64,000 nt of DNA from Virgibacillus_R byunsanensis (GTDB taxonomy: Bacteria > Bacillota > Bacilli > Bacillales > Amphibacillaceae), in NCBI RefSeq assembly GCF_042675965.1, contig NZ_JBHTKJ010000051.1:1-64000 (forward strand). The letters run 5' to 3'. Numbering within the stretch: position 1 is the stretch's first letter; each line of letters opens with the position of its first letter. A program made the translations under genes and the position numbers. The notes beneath the pieces are model-generated. The model searched no databases, had not been told where the DNA came from, and worked only from the letters and a program-made list of their open reading frames with translations. This document shows, piece after piece, positions 33,434-41,739 of the stretch.

Positions 33434-35395
33434 TTATTTAACAACAGAACCATTGGATAATGATTCTTCAACAGAAGTAAGAACTAATTTCCCAGTGTCA
33501 TCTTCACCACAGAGAATCATTCCTTCTGACATCTCACCACGTAACTTCACAGGCTTCAAGTTTGTTACACAAATTACTTTTTTCCCTACCAAGTCCTTGG
33601 GTTTATAATATTCTGCAATTCCTGAAATCACTTGGCGCTTTTCATTTCCAATATCGAGTTGCATTTTTAACAACTTATCAGCCTTTTTCATTTTTTCTGC
33701 TTTTAGAACCTCAGCAACACGCATATCAAGCTTCATAAAGTCATCAAATGCAATTTGTTCTTTTTGCTTAGCTGGTTCTGTTTCAGGAGATTTTTTCTTT
33801 TCCTGTGAAGGATTTTGCATCATTTGCTTAATTGCTTCCACTTCCTTCTCTACTTCCAAACGAGGGAAAATTGGATCTCCTTTTTGAACACGTGTTCCAG
33901 CTTTAATTTGTCCATCCGTATAGATGCTATCCCATTGTTGCAGTGTCTCATCTGTAACACCCAATTGCCTGAAGATCTCGACAGGTGCTTCTGTTAGAAA
34001 TGGTTGAATCATAACAGCAACTTTGCGAAGCGATTCGGATAAATGTGCCATTACATTACCAAGACGTTCTTTCTTTGCTTCCTCTTTCGCCAATACCCAT
34101 GGCTCTGTTTCATCAATATATTTATTGGTACGACTTACTAATTGCCATAATGAAGAAAGTGCTACAGAAAATTGCATGTTTTCCATTGCATCTTCAACTT
34201 TTCCGATTGTTTCTTTCGCAAATTCCTCAAGTGTTTGATCGATTTCTGTTTCAGAAGCTTTGAATGCAGGTATTTCACCATCAAAATACTTTTGAACCAT
34301 CGCAATTGTACGATTTAACAAATTCCCCAGGTCATTAGCTAAATCATAGTTCGTCCGATCTACAAATCCCTCTGGGGTGAACACACCGTCAGAACCAAAT
34401 GGCACTTCACGTAATAAGTAATAACGTAGTGCATCAAGACCGTATCGATCCGTTAGACTAACTGGATCTACCACATTCCCTTTGGATTTGGACATCTTAC
34501 CATCCTTCATTAGGATCCAGCCATGTGCAAAAATTTTCTTCGGTAGCGGTAAGTCCAACGCCATAAGCATGATCGGCCAATAGATGGTATGAAAACGAAC
34601 GATTTCCTTGCTCATTAAATGAACATCAGCTGGCCAAAACTTCTCATATTTTTCCGGATTATCCGTGCCATACCCGAGCGCTGTAATATAGTTACTCAAC
34701 GCATCAATCCAAACATAAATAACATGTTTCGGATCACCTGGAACTTTTACACCCCAATCAAAGGTTGTACGTGATACAGCTAAGTCTCCTAATCCAGGTT
34801 TAATAAAATTATTAAGCATCTCATTTTTACGACTTTCCGGTTGAATGAATTCAGGGTTTTCGTCGTAAAACTCGACAAGCCTGTCGACATATTTACTCAT
34901 TTTAAAGAAATATGACTCTTCTTTTACTTTTTCAACAGCACCGCCACAATCAGGGCAATGTCCATCCTCTAGTTGGCGTTCTGTGAAAAAGGATTCATCT
35001 GAAGTACAATACCAGCCTTCATACTGATCAAGGTAAATATCACCTTGCTTTAAAAGCTGGTCAAAGATTTTTTCGACCACCTTTTTATGACGTTCTTCCG
35101 TTGTTCGAATAAAGTCATCATTAGTTATTTTAAGTTTACTCCATAGTTCCTGAATTCCACTGACTATCTCGTCTACATACGCCTGTGGGTTCATCCCTTT
35201 TTCTTTTGCTTTGCGCTGAATTTTCTGCCCATGTTCATCTGTGCCCGTTAAATACATGACATCAAATCCTCGCATCCGCTTATAACGAGCGATCGCATCT
35301 CCAGCTACTGTCGAATATGCATGACCAATATGTAAATTACCACTTGGATAATAAATTGGTGTTGTTATATAAAATGTCTTTTTCTCTTTCGGCAT
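33434..35395 (-). CDS. metS: Methionyl-tRNA synthetase
   Basis: Class I synthetase of 653 residues that charges tRNA-Met. Features: HIGHAY near residue 22, zinc-binding cysteines (CPDCGG, with CTSDE preceding) near 130-150, KMSKSKGN near 300 and an anticodon-binding helical domain. The C-terminal tRNA-binding/dimerisation OB-fold (about 545-653) starts FDDFMKLDMRVAEVLKAE. GAGGAGG precedes the ATG. It is oriented opposite to abrB. Confidence 0.97.
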   Translation of the reverse strand: MPKEKKTFYITTPIYYPSGNLHIGHAYSTVAGDAIARYKRMRGFDVMYLTGTDEHGQKIQRKAKEKGMNPQAYVDEIVSGIQELWSKLKITNDDFIRTTEERHKKVVEKIFDQLLKQGDIYLDQYEGWYCTSDESFFTERQLEDGHCPDCGGAVEKVKEESYFFKMSKYVDRLVEFYDENPEFIQPESRKNEMLNNFIKPGLGDLAVSRTTFDWGVKVPGDPKHVIYVWIDALSNYITALGYGTDNPEKYEKFWPADVHLMSKEIVRFHTIYWPIMLMALDLPLPKKIFAHGWILMKDGKMSKSKGNVVDPVSLTDRYGLDALRYYLLREVPFGSDGVFTPEGFVDRTNYDLANDLGNLLNRTIAMVQKYFDGEIPAFKASETEIDQTLEEFAKETIGKVEDAMENMQFSVALSSLWQLVSRTNKYIDETEPWVLAKEEAKKERLGNVMAHLSESLRKVAVMIQPFLTEAPVEIFRQLGVTDETLQQWDSIYTDGQIKAGTRVQKGDPIFPRLEVEKEVEAIKQMMQNPSQEKKKSPETEPAKQKEQIAFDDFMKLDMRVAEVLKAEKMKKADKLLKMQLDIGNEKRQVISGIAEYYKPKDLVGKKVICVTNLKPVKLRGEMSEGMILCGEDDTGKLVLTSVEESLSNGSVVK

Positions 35396-35645
35396 GTGTT
35401 TTCCTCCTCAACTAAAAACTTTCCTAATTACATGAAAACTACTTCTATTGTAGCGATTTTATCATAAGATTTCCATTGAGGGACAGTGAAGTTAGCAAAT
35501 ATCCGCAATAATAGCTATTATGATCCACAATAACTATTAAAAACCATAAATATTACAATTTATTCCTCTTTTTTAATATAAAAGTAAAGGAATAGTAAAG
35601 TAGAAGAAATTTTCAAATTTATCTTTATTTTTTAACAAAAATTTA

Positions 35646-35674
35646 TTGACACTTATGGTAATGGTTGGTACTAT
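35646..35674 (+). promoter_or_regulatory. Sigma-A promoter of abrB
   Basis: TTGACA (35646-35651), 17-bp spacer and TACTAT (35669-35674). Confidence 0.85.
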
Positions 35675-35687
35675 ATTGCTTAGGAAG

Positions 35688-35697
35688 ATGTCGAAAC
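35688..35697 (+). promoter_or_regulatory. Spo0A box in abrB leader
   Basis: TGTCGAA at 35689-35695, a full match to the 0A-box core, lies just downstream of the predicted transcription start. In B. subtilis Spo0A~P represses abrB from boxes in this position, so the layout is conserved. Confidence 0.7.
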
Positions 35698-35747
35698 ATA
35701 GCGAAAATTATTTCCGAGTTACGTGTATGAAGGGGAGAATGAAGAGT

Positions 35748-36026
35748 ATGAAGTCTACTGGAATTGTACGAAAGGTTGACGAGCTAGGCAGAGTTGTCAT
35801 ACCTATTGAACTACGCCGAACACTTGATATTCGTGAAAAAGATGAATTAGAGATTTATGTAGATAACGATCAAATTATTTTAAAGAAATACAAAACTAGT
35901 ATGAGTTGTCAGATTACGGGAAAAGCATCTGATGATAATATTTCTTTAGCTAACGGAAAGATTGTACTAAGTCCAGAAGGTGCAAAAGATTTAATTACAG
36001 AAATTGAATCTCGATTAAATAAATAG
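35748..36026 (+). CDS. abrB: Transition-state regulator AbrB
   Basis: DNA-binding repressor of post-exponential genes, 92 residues. The swapped-hairpin domain MKSTGIVRKVDELGRVVIP is followed by a C-terminal multimerisation domain ending LITEIESRLNK; the cysteine in MSCQITG is conserved. Start choice is uncertain between ATG 35748, which gives the family N-terminus, and ATG 35739 (three residues more); AAGGGGAG lies close upstream of both. A longer frame from 35646 begins inside the promoter and is rejected. It is one of the few plus-strand genes and is divergent from metS. Confidence 0.94.
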   Translation: MKSTGIVRKVDELGRVVIPIELRRTLDIREKDELEIYVDNDQIILKKYKTSMSCQITGKASDDNISLANGKIVLSPEGAKDLITEIESRLNK

Positions 36027-36037
36027 TTAGTATGGAC

Positions 36038-36080
36038 AAAAGGGGATGAAGGCTTTACGTAAGCGTTCACCCCCTTTTTT
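36038..36080 (+). terminator. Terminator of abrB
   Basis: Stem AAAGGGG.TGAA.GCTT against AAGC.TTCA.CCCCCTTT with a T-run after it; possibly bidirectional with rsmI. Confidence 0.75.
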
Positions 36081-36106
36081 TATTAGTATTAATTCTTGTG
36101 CTCTAC

Positions 36107-36982
36107 TTAGTCTTCAATATGAAATGTTTGATAAACGTCCCTCTTTGGCATTTGCCTTTGGGTAGCCACTTTTTTAATAGCTTCTTTACTTGTTAAATTC
36201 TCTTCTTCGATATAATAATTCACATGATCATTTACCGAAAGATGGCTCCACCACAAATTAGCTCCTGCTTCTTCCATTTCTGTTGTACCTTCTACAATGA
36301 TGCAAAACTCACCTTTTAATTCATTTTCCTCAACCCAGACCATTAATTCCTGCACAGTTCCTCGTGCATACTCTTCAAACTTTTTCGTTAGCTCACGTGC
36401 TACAGCTATTTGTCTGTTACCAAGTTGCTCAAAAATGGTCTTCAACGTATCTTTAACCCGGTAAGGCGATTCATATAACAAAAGGGTAGCCTGAATAGAC
36501 TTCAATCGATTTAATTCCGCTTCTTTATCCTTCTTTTTTCGGGGTAAAAACCCGTAAAAATAAAACTCGCTTGTAGAAAGTCCAGAACCAACGAGTGCGC
36601 ATAGTGCAGCATTTGCCCCAGGTAACACGACGACGGGTTGATCAATTTCCAGCGCAGCTTGAACAAGTTCATATCCAGGATCAGATATAGCGGGCATACC
36701 GGCGTCACTCACAATCGCAATGGATTCTCCATTTTCCAATCGATTAAGTAATTGTTGTTCACGTCCAGCATTACTATGTTCATGATAGCTTACTAGCGGT
36801 GTAAAGATTTCAAAATGATTAAGTAATTTCTTCGTATTACGTGTGTCTTCTGCAGCAATTACTGTAACTTCTTGTAAAATCTTTACAGCACGATAAGTGA
36901 TGTCCTCTAAGTTACCAATTGGCGTTGGTACAACATACAATATTCCTTCTGCTCTGTTATTAAAGCTTTTCTGTATTTTCAT
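36107..36982 (-). CDS. rsmI: 16S rRNA 2'-O-ribose C1402 methyltransferase
   Basis: SAM-dependent methyltransferase of the tetrapyrrole-methylase-like fold, 291 residues. Motifs: VPTPIGNLEDITYRA near 18-32, AAEDTRNTKKLL, VSDAGMPAISDPG and PGANAALCALVGSGL. RsmI modifies C1402 in the decoding centre. Its start overlaps the end of yazA by 23 bases and its ribosome site is weak, so it probably depends on translation of yazA. B. subtilis calls this gene yabC or yraL-like. Confidence 0.93.
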   Translation of the reverse strand: MKIQKSFNNRAEGILYVVPTPIGNLEDITYRAVKILQEVTVIAAEDTRNTKKLLNHFEIFTPLVSYHEHSNAGREQQLLNRLENGESIAIVSDAGMPAISDPGYELVQAALEIDQPVVVLPGANAALCALVGSGLSTSEFYFYGFLPRKKKDKEAELNRLKSIQATLLLYESPYRVKDTLKTIFEQLGNRQIAVARELTKKFEEYARGTVQELMVWVEENELKGEFCIIVEGTTEMEEAGANLWWSHLSVNDHVNYYIEEENLTSKEAIKKVATQRQMPKRDVYQTFHIED

Positions 36983-37253
36983 ATTGCATCACTTCTTTCA
37001 GTTTATCCCGGATTAATTGGAATTTTTCCTTTCTGGTAAGTTGTTTAATTTGATATTCCTTTTGTAAAGCTGCCTCTTTTGTCGTTAATTTTTCCACAAA
37101 TACCACTTGGAATGGCCCGCGGCCTCGTGTATATTTGGCACCTTTACCAGTATTATGCATTTCCAGTCGGTGTTCTAAATCATTTGTATAACCGGTATAT
37201 AGTGTATTATCGTTACATTTCAACATGTAAACAATATGTTCGTTATCTTCCAT
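36960..37253 (-). CDS. yazA: GIY-YIG domain protein YazA
   Basis: Single-domain protein of 97 residues in the UPF0213 group of GIY-YIG nucleases. YMLKCNDNTLYTGYTNDLEHRLEMHN carries the GIY-YIG-like strands, the active-site Arg in HRLEMHN and the Glu near 73. A nuclease role is assumed from the family, and the substrate is unknown. It overlaps yabB by 11 bases at its start and rsmI by 23 bases at its end. Confidence 0.9.
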   Translation of the reverse strand: MEDNEHIVYMLKCNDNTLYTGYTNDLEHRLEMHNTGKGAKYTRGRGPFQVVFVEKLTTKEAALQKEYQIKQLTRKEKFQLIRDKLKEVMQYENTEKL

Positions 37254-37986
37254 TTATAATAACCTCTGCTTCCTTGGTATATGTATTGTCATCGTTATAA
37301 ATATATATAGGTGGGAGTATCTTTAAATCTGCTTTTCCATCACGTAGGGCTTCAATTAGCAGTATATTCGCCTCTCTCCCTTTTTTGGGATAGACAAACT
37401 GCATTCGTTTTGGTTCTAGGTTATAGGAACGAAATAATGTTATTATATCTATTAGTCTTCCTGGACGATGAACCATAGCAACTTTTCCACCAGGTCTTAC
37501 GTGTAGTTTACACGCTTTTACAACATCCTCTAATGTACAATAAACCTCATGTCTGGCAATCGTCAAAAATTCATTTTGATTATACTCTTGTTTTGACGGT
37601 GTACGAAAATAAGGTGGGTTACATGTAACTACATCAAAACTGCTATGACCGAGTATTGGTCGCATTTCCTTCAGATCACCATGAACCATTGTTAATTGCT
37701 CTTTTAACATATTTATTTCTACCGACCTCCTGGCCATATCTATTAGCTTGGACTGAATCTCAACACCAGTGATATGAGCATTTGTCCGTCTTGATAGGAT
37801 AAGTGGAATGACACCATTTCCCGTGCACAAATCTAAAATTGCCCCTTTCTTTATGGGTACATATGTGAAATGAGCAAGCAACACAGCATCAAGGGAGAAT
37901 GAAAACACGGTAGGACTTTGAATAATCTGCATATCTCCTTCTGCAAACAAATAATCAAGACGTTCATCATCGTGTAACTGTACCAT
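37243..37986 (-). CDS. yabB: tRNA A37 N6-methyltransferase-like protein YabB (TrmN6 family)
   Basis: Rossmann-fold methyltransferase of 247 residues. SAM motif ILDLCTGNGVIPLIL near 49-63; catalytic TCNPPYF near 122-128, the NPPY box of N6-adenine or glutamine methyltransferases. The closest named homologue is E. coli TrmN6 (A37 of tRNA-Val); the exact target here is unproven. AGGAAGG precedes the ATG. It heads yabB-yazA-rsmI. Confidence 0.88.
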   Translation of the reverse strand: MVQLHDDERLDYLFAEGDMQIIQSPTVFSFSLDAVLLAHFTYVPIKKGAILDLCTGNGVIPLILSRRTNAHITGVEIQSKLIDMARRSVEINMLKEQLTMVHGDLKEMRPILGHSSFDVVTCNPPYFRTPSKQEYNQNEFLTIARHEVYCTLEDVVKACKLHVRPGGKVAMVHRPGRLIDIITLFRSYNLEPKRMQFVYPKKGREANILLIEALRDGKADLKILPPIYIYNDDNTYTKEAEVIINGR

Positions 37987-38005
37987 TATTAGTTCCTTCC
38001 TATGT

Positions 38006-38038
38006 TTAAAAAGCTGTCTCTAGGTTATAGAGACAGCC
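38006..38038 (-). terminator. Terminator of yabA
   Basis: Minus-strand perfect stem GCTGTCTCTA/TAGAGACAGC with a five-base loop and a T-run. Confidence 0.85.
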
Positions 38039-38047
38039 AATTATTAC

Positions 38048-38398
38048 TTATTTTGTTTTGTTTAAAAATAACAGACAGAACAAGCAATCTTCATCTTGTC
38101 TTGGGCTACCAAAATGAACATTACAAATATGGAACCCTTCTTCATATAATCTTGCTAAATTATCATACCCTTCACCGGGTATTTCCTTCAGTTGCTTCTC
38201 AGTTCGGCTTTCTTCTAAGTTGTCCTCATCTTCAGTGGCGTCGAATCGATTACGCAAATGGTGATTCTCCATAGACAATCGATTGTTTTCCTCTAACAAA
38301 TCACCTAACTTGCTCTTAAGGTCACCAAGCTGCTCATACAACTCACCGATTTGCTTTTCCATATCCGATACCTGATCAAAAATTTGTCTCTTATTCAC
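38048..38398 (-). CDS. yabA: DNA replication initiation control protein YabA
   Basis: Negative regulator of replication initiation, 116 residues, that binds DnaA and DnaN. N-terminal coiled coil (about 5-55: DMEKQIGELYEQLGDLKSKL) gives tetramers. The C-terminal zinc domain uses H-C-H-C type ligands in GFHICNVHFGS and DCLFCLLFLN. GGGGTG lies 13 bases before the ATG, which is longer than usual. It follows yaaT, holB and other replication genes. Confidence 0.94.
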   Translation of the reverse strand: MNKRQIFDQVSDMEKQIGELYEQLGDLKSKLGDLLEENNRLSMENHHLRNRFDATEDEDNLEESRTEKQLKEIPGEGYDNLARLYEEGFHICNVHFGSPRQDEDCLFCLLFLNKTK

Positions 38399-38414
38399 GA
38401 CTGGTTACACCCCA

Positions 38415-39242
38415 CTATTCTGTGGCTTGTGCTGTAATAATTCCTTCTTCAATAAGTTCGTCTAATGTATATTCGATTACTCGTTCTTTTTCTGGAATTT
38501 CGATTTGGATAACACGTTCAAGGATGTTTAAACCAACTACTTTACCTTTACCATAAGGTGTCTTAACTCGTTCTCCTAAATCAGGTAGTTCTCGCTTTCC
38601 AGATTCGTAATCATCATTTTCGTATTTCAAACAACACATTAAACGGCCACATAAGCCTGAAATTTTTGCCGGATTAAGTGATAGATTTTGATCTTTTGCC
38701 ATTTTTATAGAAACTGGTTCAAAGTCTCCTAAAAATGTTGAGCAACAGAGCATCCTACCACAAGGTCCAATTCCACCTAGCATTTTTGCTTCATCCCGTA
38801 CTCCGATTTGTCTAAGTTCGATACGTGTTTTAAACATCGCAGCCAAATCCTTGACCAAATTACGGAAATCAACACGGCCATCAGCCGTAAAATAAAATAT
38901 AATTTTATTACGATCAAATGTATATTCTACTTCCACTAGGTTCATATCTAAATTATGTTCTACTATCTTATCGGTACACGCTTTAAAAGCCTTTTCTGCA
39001 TGCTCTTTATTTTCAACAACACTTAATTTGTCTTTTTCATTAGCAATTCGAAGTACTTTTTTTAGTGGAAGTACAACATCTTCCTCGTCTACCTGTTTAT
39101 TTGTAAGCACAACTTTTCCAAATTCAATGCCACGCACTGTTTCTACAATAACGTAACTGTCTAAAGAAATGTCGTGTTGATCTGGATCAAAATAGTATAT
39201 CTTACCCGCTTTTTTGAAGCGAACACCAATCACTTCTACCAT
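38415..39242 (-). CDS. ricT: RicT (YaaT), PSP1-domain protein
   Basis: Protein of 275 residues with a PSP1 C-terminal domain. The cysteine-rich core GPCGRMLCCSTFL and GLCGRLMCCLKYE near 155-200 binds Fe-S in B. subtilis RicT. With RicA and RicF it forms a complex needed for RNase Y-dependent mRNA processing and for Spo0A phosphorylation, competence and biofilms. GAGGTGA six bases upstream overlaps the holB stop region (five bases between genes). Confidence 0.94.
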   Translation of the reverse strand: MVEVIGVRFKKAGKIYYFDPDQHDISLDSYVIVETVRGIEFGKVVLTNKQVDEEDVVLPLKKVLRIANEKDKLSVVENKEHAEKAFKACTDKIVEHNLDMNLVEVEYTFDRNKIIFYFTADGRVDFRNLVKDLAAMFKTRIELRQIGVRDEAKMLGGIGPCGRMLCCSTFLGDFEPVSIKMAKDQNLSLNPAKISGLCGRLMCCLKYENDDYESGKRELPDLGERVKTPYGKGKVVGLNILERVIQIEIPEKERVIEYTLDELIEEGIITAQATE

Positions 39243-39247
39243 TTATA

Positions 39248-40237
39248 TCACCTCTTAATTTGAAGTGTAAGCTGTTCCATCACTAATGTTGGATGAACGT
39301 TCAGCTTCAATTTTTGCTTTGCTTGTAAAATGGCATGGAGGATAGCCATTAGCTTTTCCTGTGAAAAATACATCACTGCCATTTCAAGCTTTTCATCATC
39401 TTTTTGAAAAACCACCATTGTTTCTCCCTTTTCCAGATGGTAGTAAAGCATATCCCTGAAAGCTAGCAATAATAAATCCATGCCCTGCTCCAGTTGCTTT
39501 TTTTCTTTAAAATGAGGGATCCAATGGTTATGAATATATAAGTACACGTCATTTGGATTTGATGAAAACATTTCTACTAATTGTACCATTAACTTTCTTG
39601 CCTCTGCAAACCACTCATCTTCATTCCAAGCAATCGCCTCATCCAAATTATTTGTTAACGCACTCATCAAGCGCGCATTTGCTTCTGTTAACCCTGCGTC
39701 CATCAATTGCTTTTGAAAATGAAGTGGGTTTAAGGGCTGCAAATCAATAATCTGACAACGCGAACGGATCGTTGGAATAATGGATTGACTATTATCTGTC
39801 AGCATAATAGCTGTTGTTTTTTTACTCGGTTCTTCCAGAAATTTTAAAATGCGATTTGCAGCATTTAAAGTTAACGTATCAGCACCTTTAATAATATAAA
39901 CTTTTTGGTTGGATTCAAGTCCAGAATACGTAAATTCTTTTTGCAAATTTTTTATTTGTTCAATCTTAATCGATTGTCCCTCTGGCTCAATCCAATGCAC
40001 GTCTGGGTGATTACCGGATGTAATTCGCTTACATGTATTACAATCATGGCATGGCTCTGCATCTGAGGTGTGCTTACAGAATAAGGCCATCGCCAATAAC
40101 AATGAGATCTCTTCTTTACCCGTTCCTCTTTCTCCCTGAAGCAAATAGGCATGAGAAACACGTCCTTTTTTCATGCTATTTGTAATGATTTTACTAGCTA
40201 ATGGTTGGACTTGTGCTACCTCAGACCACGTTTTCAT
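39248..40237 (-). CDS. holB: DNA polymerase III delta' subunit
   Basis: Clamp-loader subunit of 329 residues. AAA+ fold with a degenerate P-loop, GERGTGKEE near 35-43 (no Ser/Thr after Lys), as expected for the non-hydrolysing delta' subunit. Zinc cysteines are C54, C63, C66 and C69. The SRC motif (TIRSRCQ) near 155 supplies the arginine finger. It lies between yaaR and ricT; dnaX, coding for the partner subunit, is at 46.5 kb. Confidence 0.94.
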   Translation of the reverse strand: MKTWSEVAQVQPLASKIITNSMKKGRVSHAYLLQGERGTGKEEISLLLAMALFCKHTSDAEPCHDCNTCKRITSGNHPDVHWIEPEGQSIKIEQIKNLQKEFTYSGLESNQKVYIIKGADTLTLNAANRILKFLEEPSKKTTAIMLTDNSQSIIPTIRSRCQIIDLQPLNPLHFQKQLMDAGLTEANARLMSALTNNLDEAIAWNEDEWFAEARKLMVQLVEMFSSNPNDVYLYIHNHWIPHFKEKKQLEQGMDLLLLAFRDMLYYHLEKGETMVVFQKDDEKLEMAVMYFSQEKLMAILHAILQAKQKLKLNVHPTLVMEQLTLQIKR

Positions 40238-40261
40238 AATTCCCAGTACCTTTCTGTACAG

Positions 40262-40702
40262 TTAAGTATATAAATTAACCAGCAGACCCTTTATCTCACC
40301 AATAAGACCAAGAATGTCTACTGTCTTTTTTTCCTGATTCATAATTTCTTCTGTTAGTTCAAGTAATTTTTCATCTACTTCTTTCACTATAGCAAGTTTT
40401 CGATTTTGCCCATCTATGCTAAAGCTATGTGTTTTTTGAAGGTCTAAGCCATTATAAACGGTTTCCTGTAAAAAACCTTTTACCATTCGTTTAAATTTTA
40501 CAAGGTCACGAAACGAACGAAATCGCGCAAGCTTGTCACCTTGTAGTGTAATATCTTTCATTAACTTCTTAAGCTCTTCTTGCTTCAATTGTGCAGTTTG
40601 GGACTGAACCATTGCATTAAAAGAAGGATTTCCACCAACTGTTGAACGTTGGTTATTTGTTGTCGCTTCTACCTGTGATCGCATCTCTTGATTAATTTTC
40701 AT
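40262..40702 (-). CDS. yaaR: YaaR family protein (DUF327)
   Basis: Helical, charged protein of 146 residues of unknown function, always near yaaQ and holB in Bacilli. The conserved DGQNRKLAIVKEVDEKLLELTEEI lies toward the C-terminus. I place the start at ATG 40702 with AAGGGG eight bases upstream, which gives the length I recall for the B. subtilis protein. The ATG at 40723 precedes the ribosome site. Confidence 0.88.
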   Translation of the reverse strand: MKINQEMRSQVEATTNNQRSTVGGNPSFNAMVQSQTAQLKQEELKKLMKDITLQGDKLARFRSFRDLVKFKRMVKGFLQETVYNGLDLQKTHSFSIDGQNRKLAIVKEVDEKLLELTEEIMNQEKKTVDILGLIGEIKGLLVNLYT

Positions 40703-40743
40703 ACGTTCAGCCCCTTCTTTCATATTTTAAAAAACTATCTTGG

Positions 40744-41073
40744 TTAAAATTGGAAAAACGATTCGATTGGCAAAATAAATACTGTTGCGCCACCTACTTC
40801 TACCTTAACAGGCTTTGGAATATAAGAATCGGCATTCCCACCCATCGGTGAAATTGGAGCTACCATTTGTTCGCGTTGCGAGCAGTTGTCCCGAATGATA
40901 TCTAAGGCTTCATCAACATATTGATCCTCACAACCAATCATAAGCGTTGTGTTACCTTCTTTTAAGAAACCACCAGTTGTTGCAAGCTTTGTCGTTTTAA
41001 AATTTTCATCTCCTAAAGCATCAGTCAGGCGATTAGAATCTTTATCTTGAACAACAGCAATGATTAACTTCAT
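40744..41073 (-). CDS. darA: Cyclic-di-AMP receptor DarA (YaaQ)
   Basis: PII-like protein of 109 residues that binds c-di-AMP. Ferredoxin-like core with MKLIIAVVQDKDSNRL, TTKLATTGGFLKEGNTTLMIG (ligand-binding loop) and the variable large loop. What it regulates is not settled. AAAGGAGGT lies seven bases before ATG 41073; the ATG at 41094 lies before that site. It sits 24 bases after tmk. Confidence 0.93.
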   Translation of the reverse strand: MKLIIAVVQDKDSNRLTDALGDENFKTTKLATTGGFLKEGNTTLMIGCEDQYVDEALDIIRDNCSQREQMVAPISPMGGNADSYIPKPVKVEVGGATVFILPIESFFQF

Positions 41074-41097
41074 GAACTTTACCTCCTTTACCATAAA

Positions 41098-41727
41098 TTA
41101 TTTTTTTAGATATGACGTAATCTTTTCAAGTGAATCCGTTTCAACCTTTTCAAGCTTTTGATCTGCATCAATGGTTTTAATGCGTGCAGGAAATTTCTTA
41201 ACAAGTTGCTGATATGCTTCGTATACTTTCTCATGAAAATGAATATTTTCTAAATCTAAACGATTTCTTTCTCTATCTTTATTCGCGGCTATACGCTGTA
41301 ATCCCTTTTTTGGCTCAATATCAAAAAATAATGTTAAGTCTGGCATACATTCCTGAATTGCAAATTGATTAACCGAAAATACTTCGTCCATCCCGAGTCC
41401 TCTAGCGTGTCCCTGATACGCAAGACTACTATCAATAAAACGGTCACATAATACTATATTCCCATTTTCCAATGCTGGTAGTACTTTTTCTACTAAATGC
41501 TGTCTGCGTGCTGCAGCATATAGTAATGCTTCGGTTCGCCCATCCATTGTGGTATGAGTTGGATCCAGAATAATGTTACGTATTTTCTCTGCTATTTCAA
41601 TGCCTCCAGGCTCACGTGTTGTTACAACATCATAACCCAAGTTGGCAATTTTATCTTGAAGAGAATGAAGAATCGATGTTTTACCAGCACCTTCTCCACC
41701 TTCAAATGTTATAAAGTATCCACTCAC
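41098..41727 (-). CDS. tmk: Thymidylate kinase
   Basis: Phosphorylates dTMP to dTDP. The 209 residues show the P-loop GGEGAGKT at 10-17, the DR(F/Y/H) motif CDRFIDSSLAYQG near 94-106 and a lid region near 145-155. The start is GTG 41727 with AAGGAG upstream. It follows yaaO with 12 bases between, as part of the yaaO-tmk-darA-yaaR-holB-ricT-yabA run. Confidence 0.96.
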   Translation of the reverse strand: MSGYFITFEGGEGAGKTSILHSLQDKIANLGYDVVTTREPGGIEIAEKIRNIILDPTHTTMDGRTEALLYAAARRQHLVEKVLPALENGNIVLCDRFIDSSLAYQGHARGLGMDEVFSVNQFAIQECMPDLTLFFDIEPKKGLQRIAANKDRERNRLDLENIHFHEKVYEAYQQLVKKFPARIKTIDADQKLEKVETDSLEKITSYLKK

Positions 41728-41739
41728 AGCTTTATCTCC

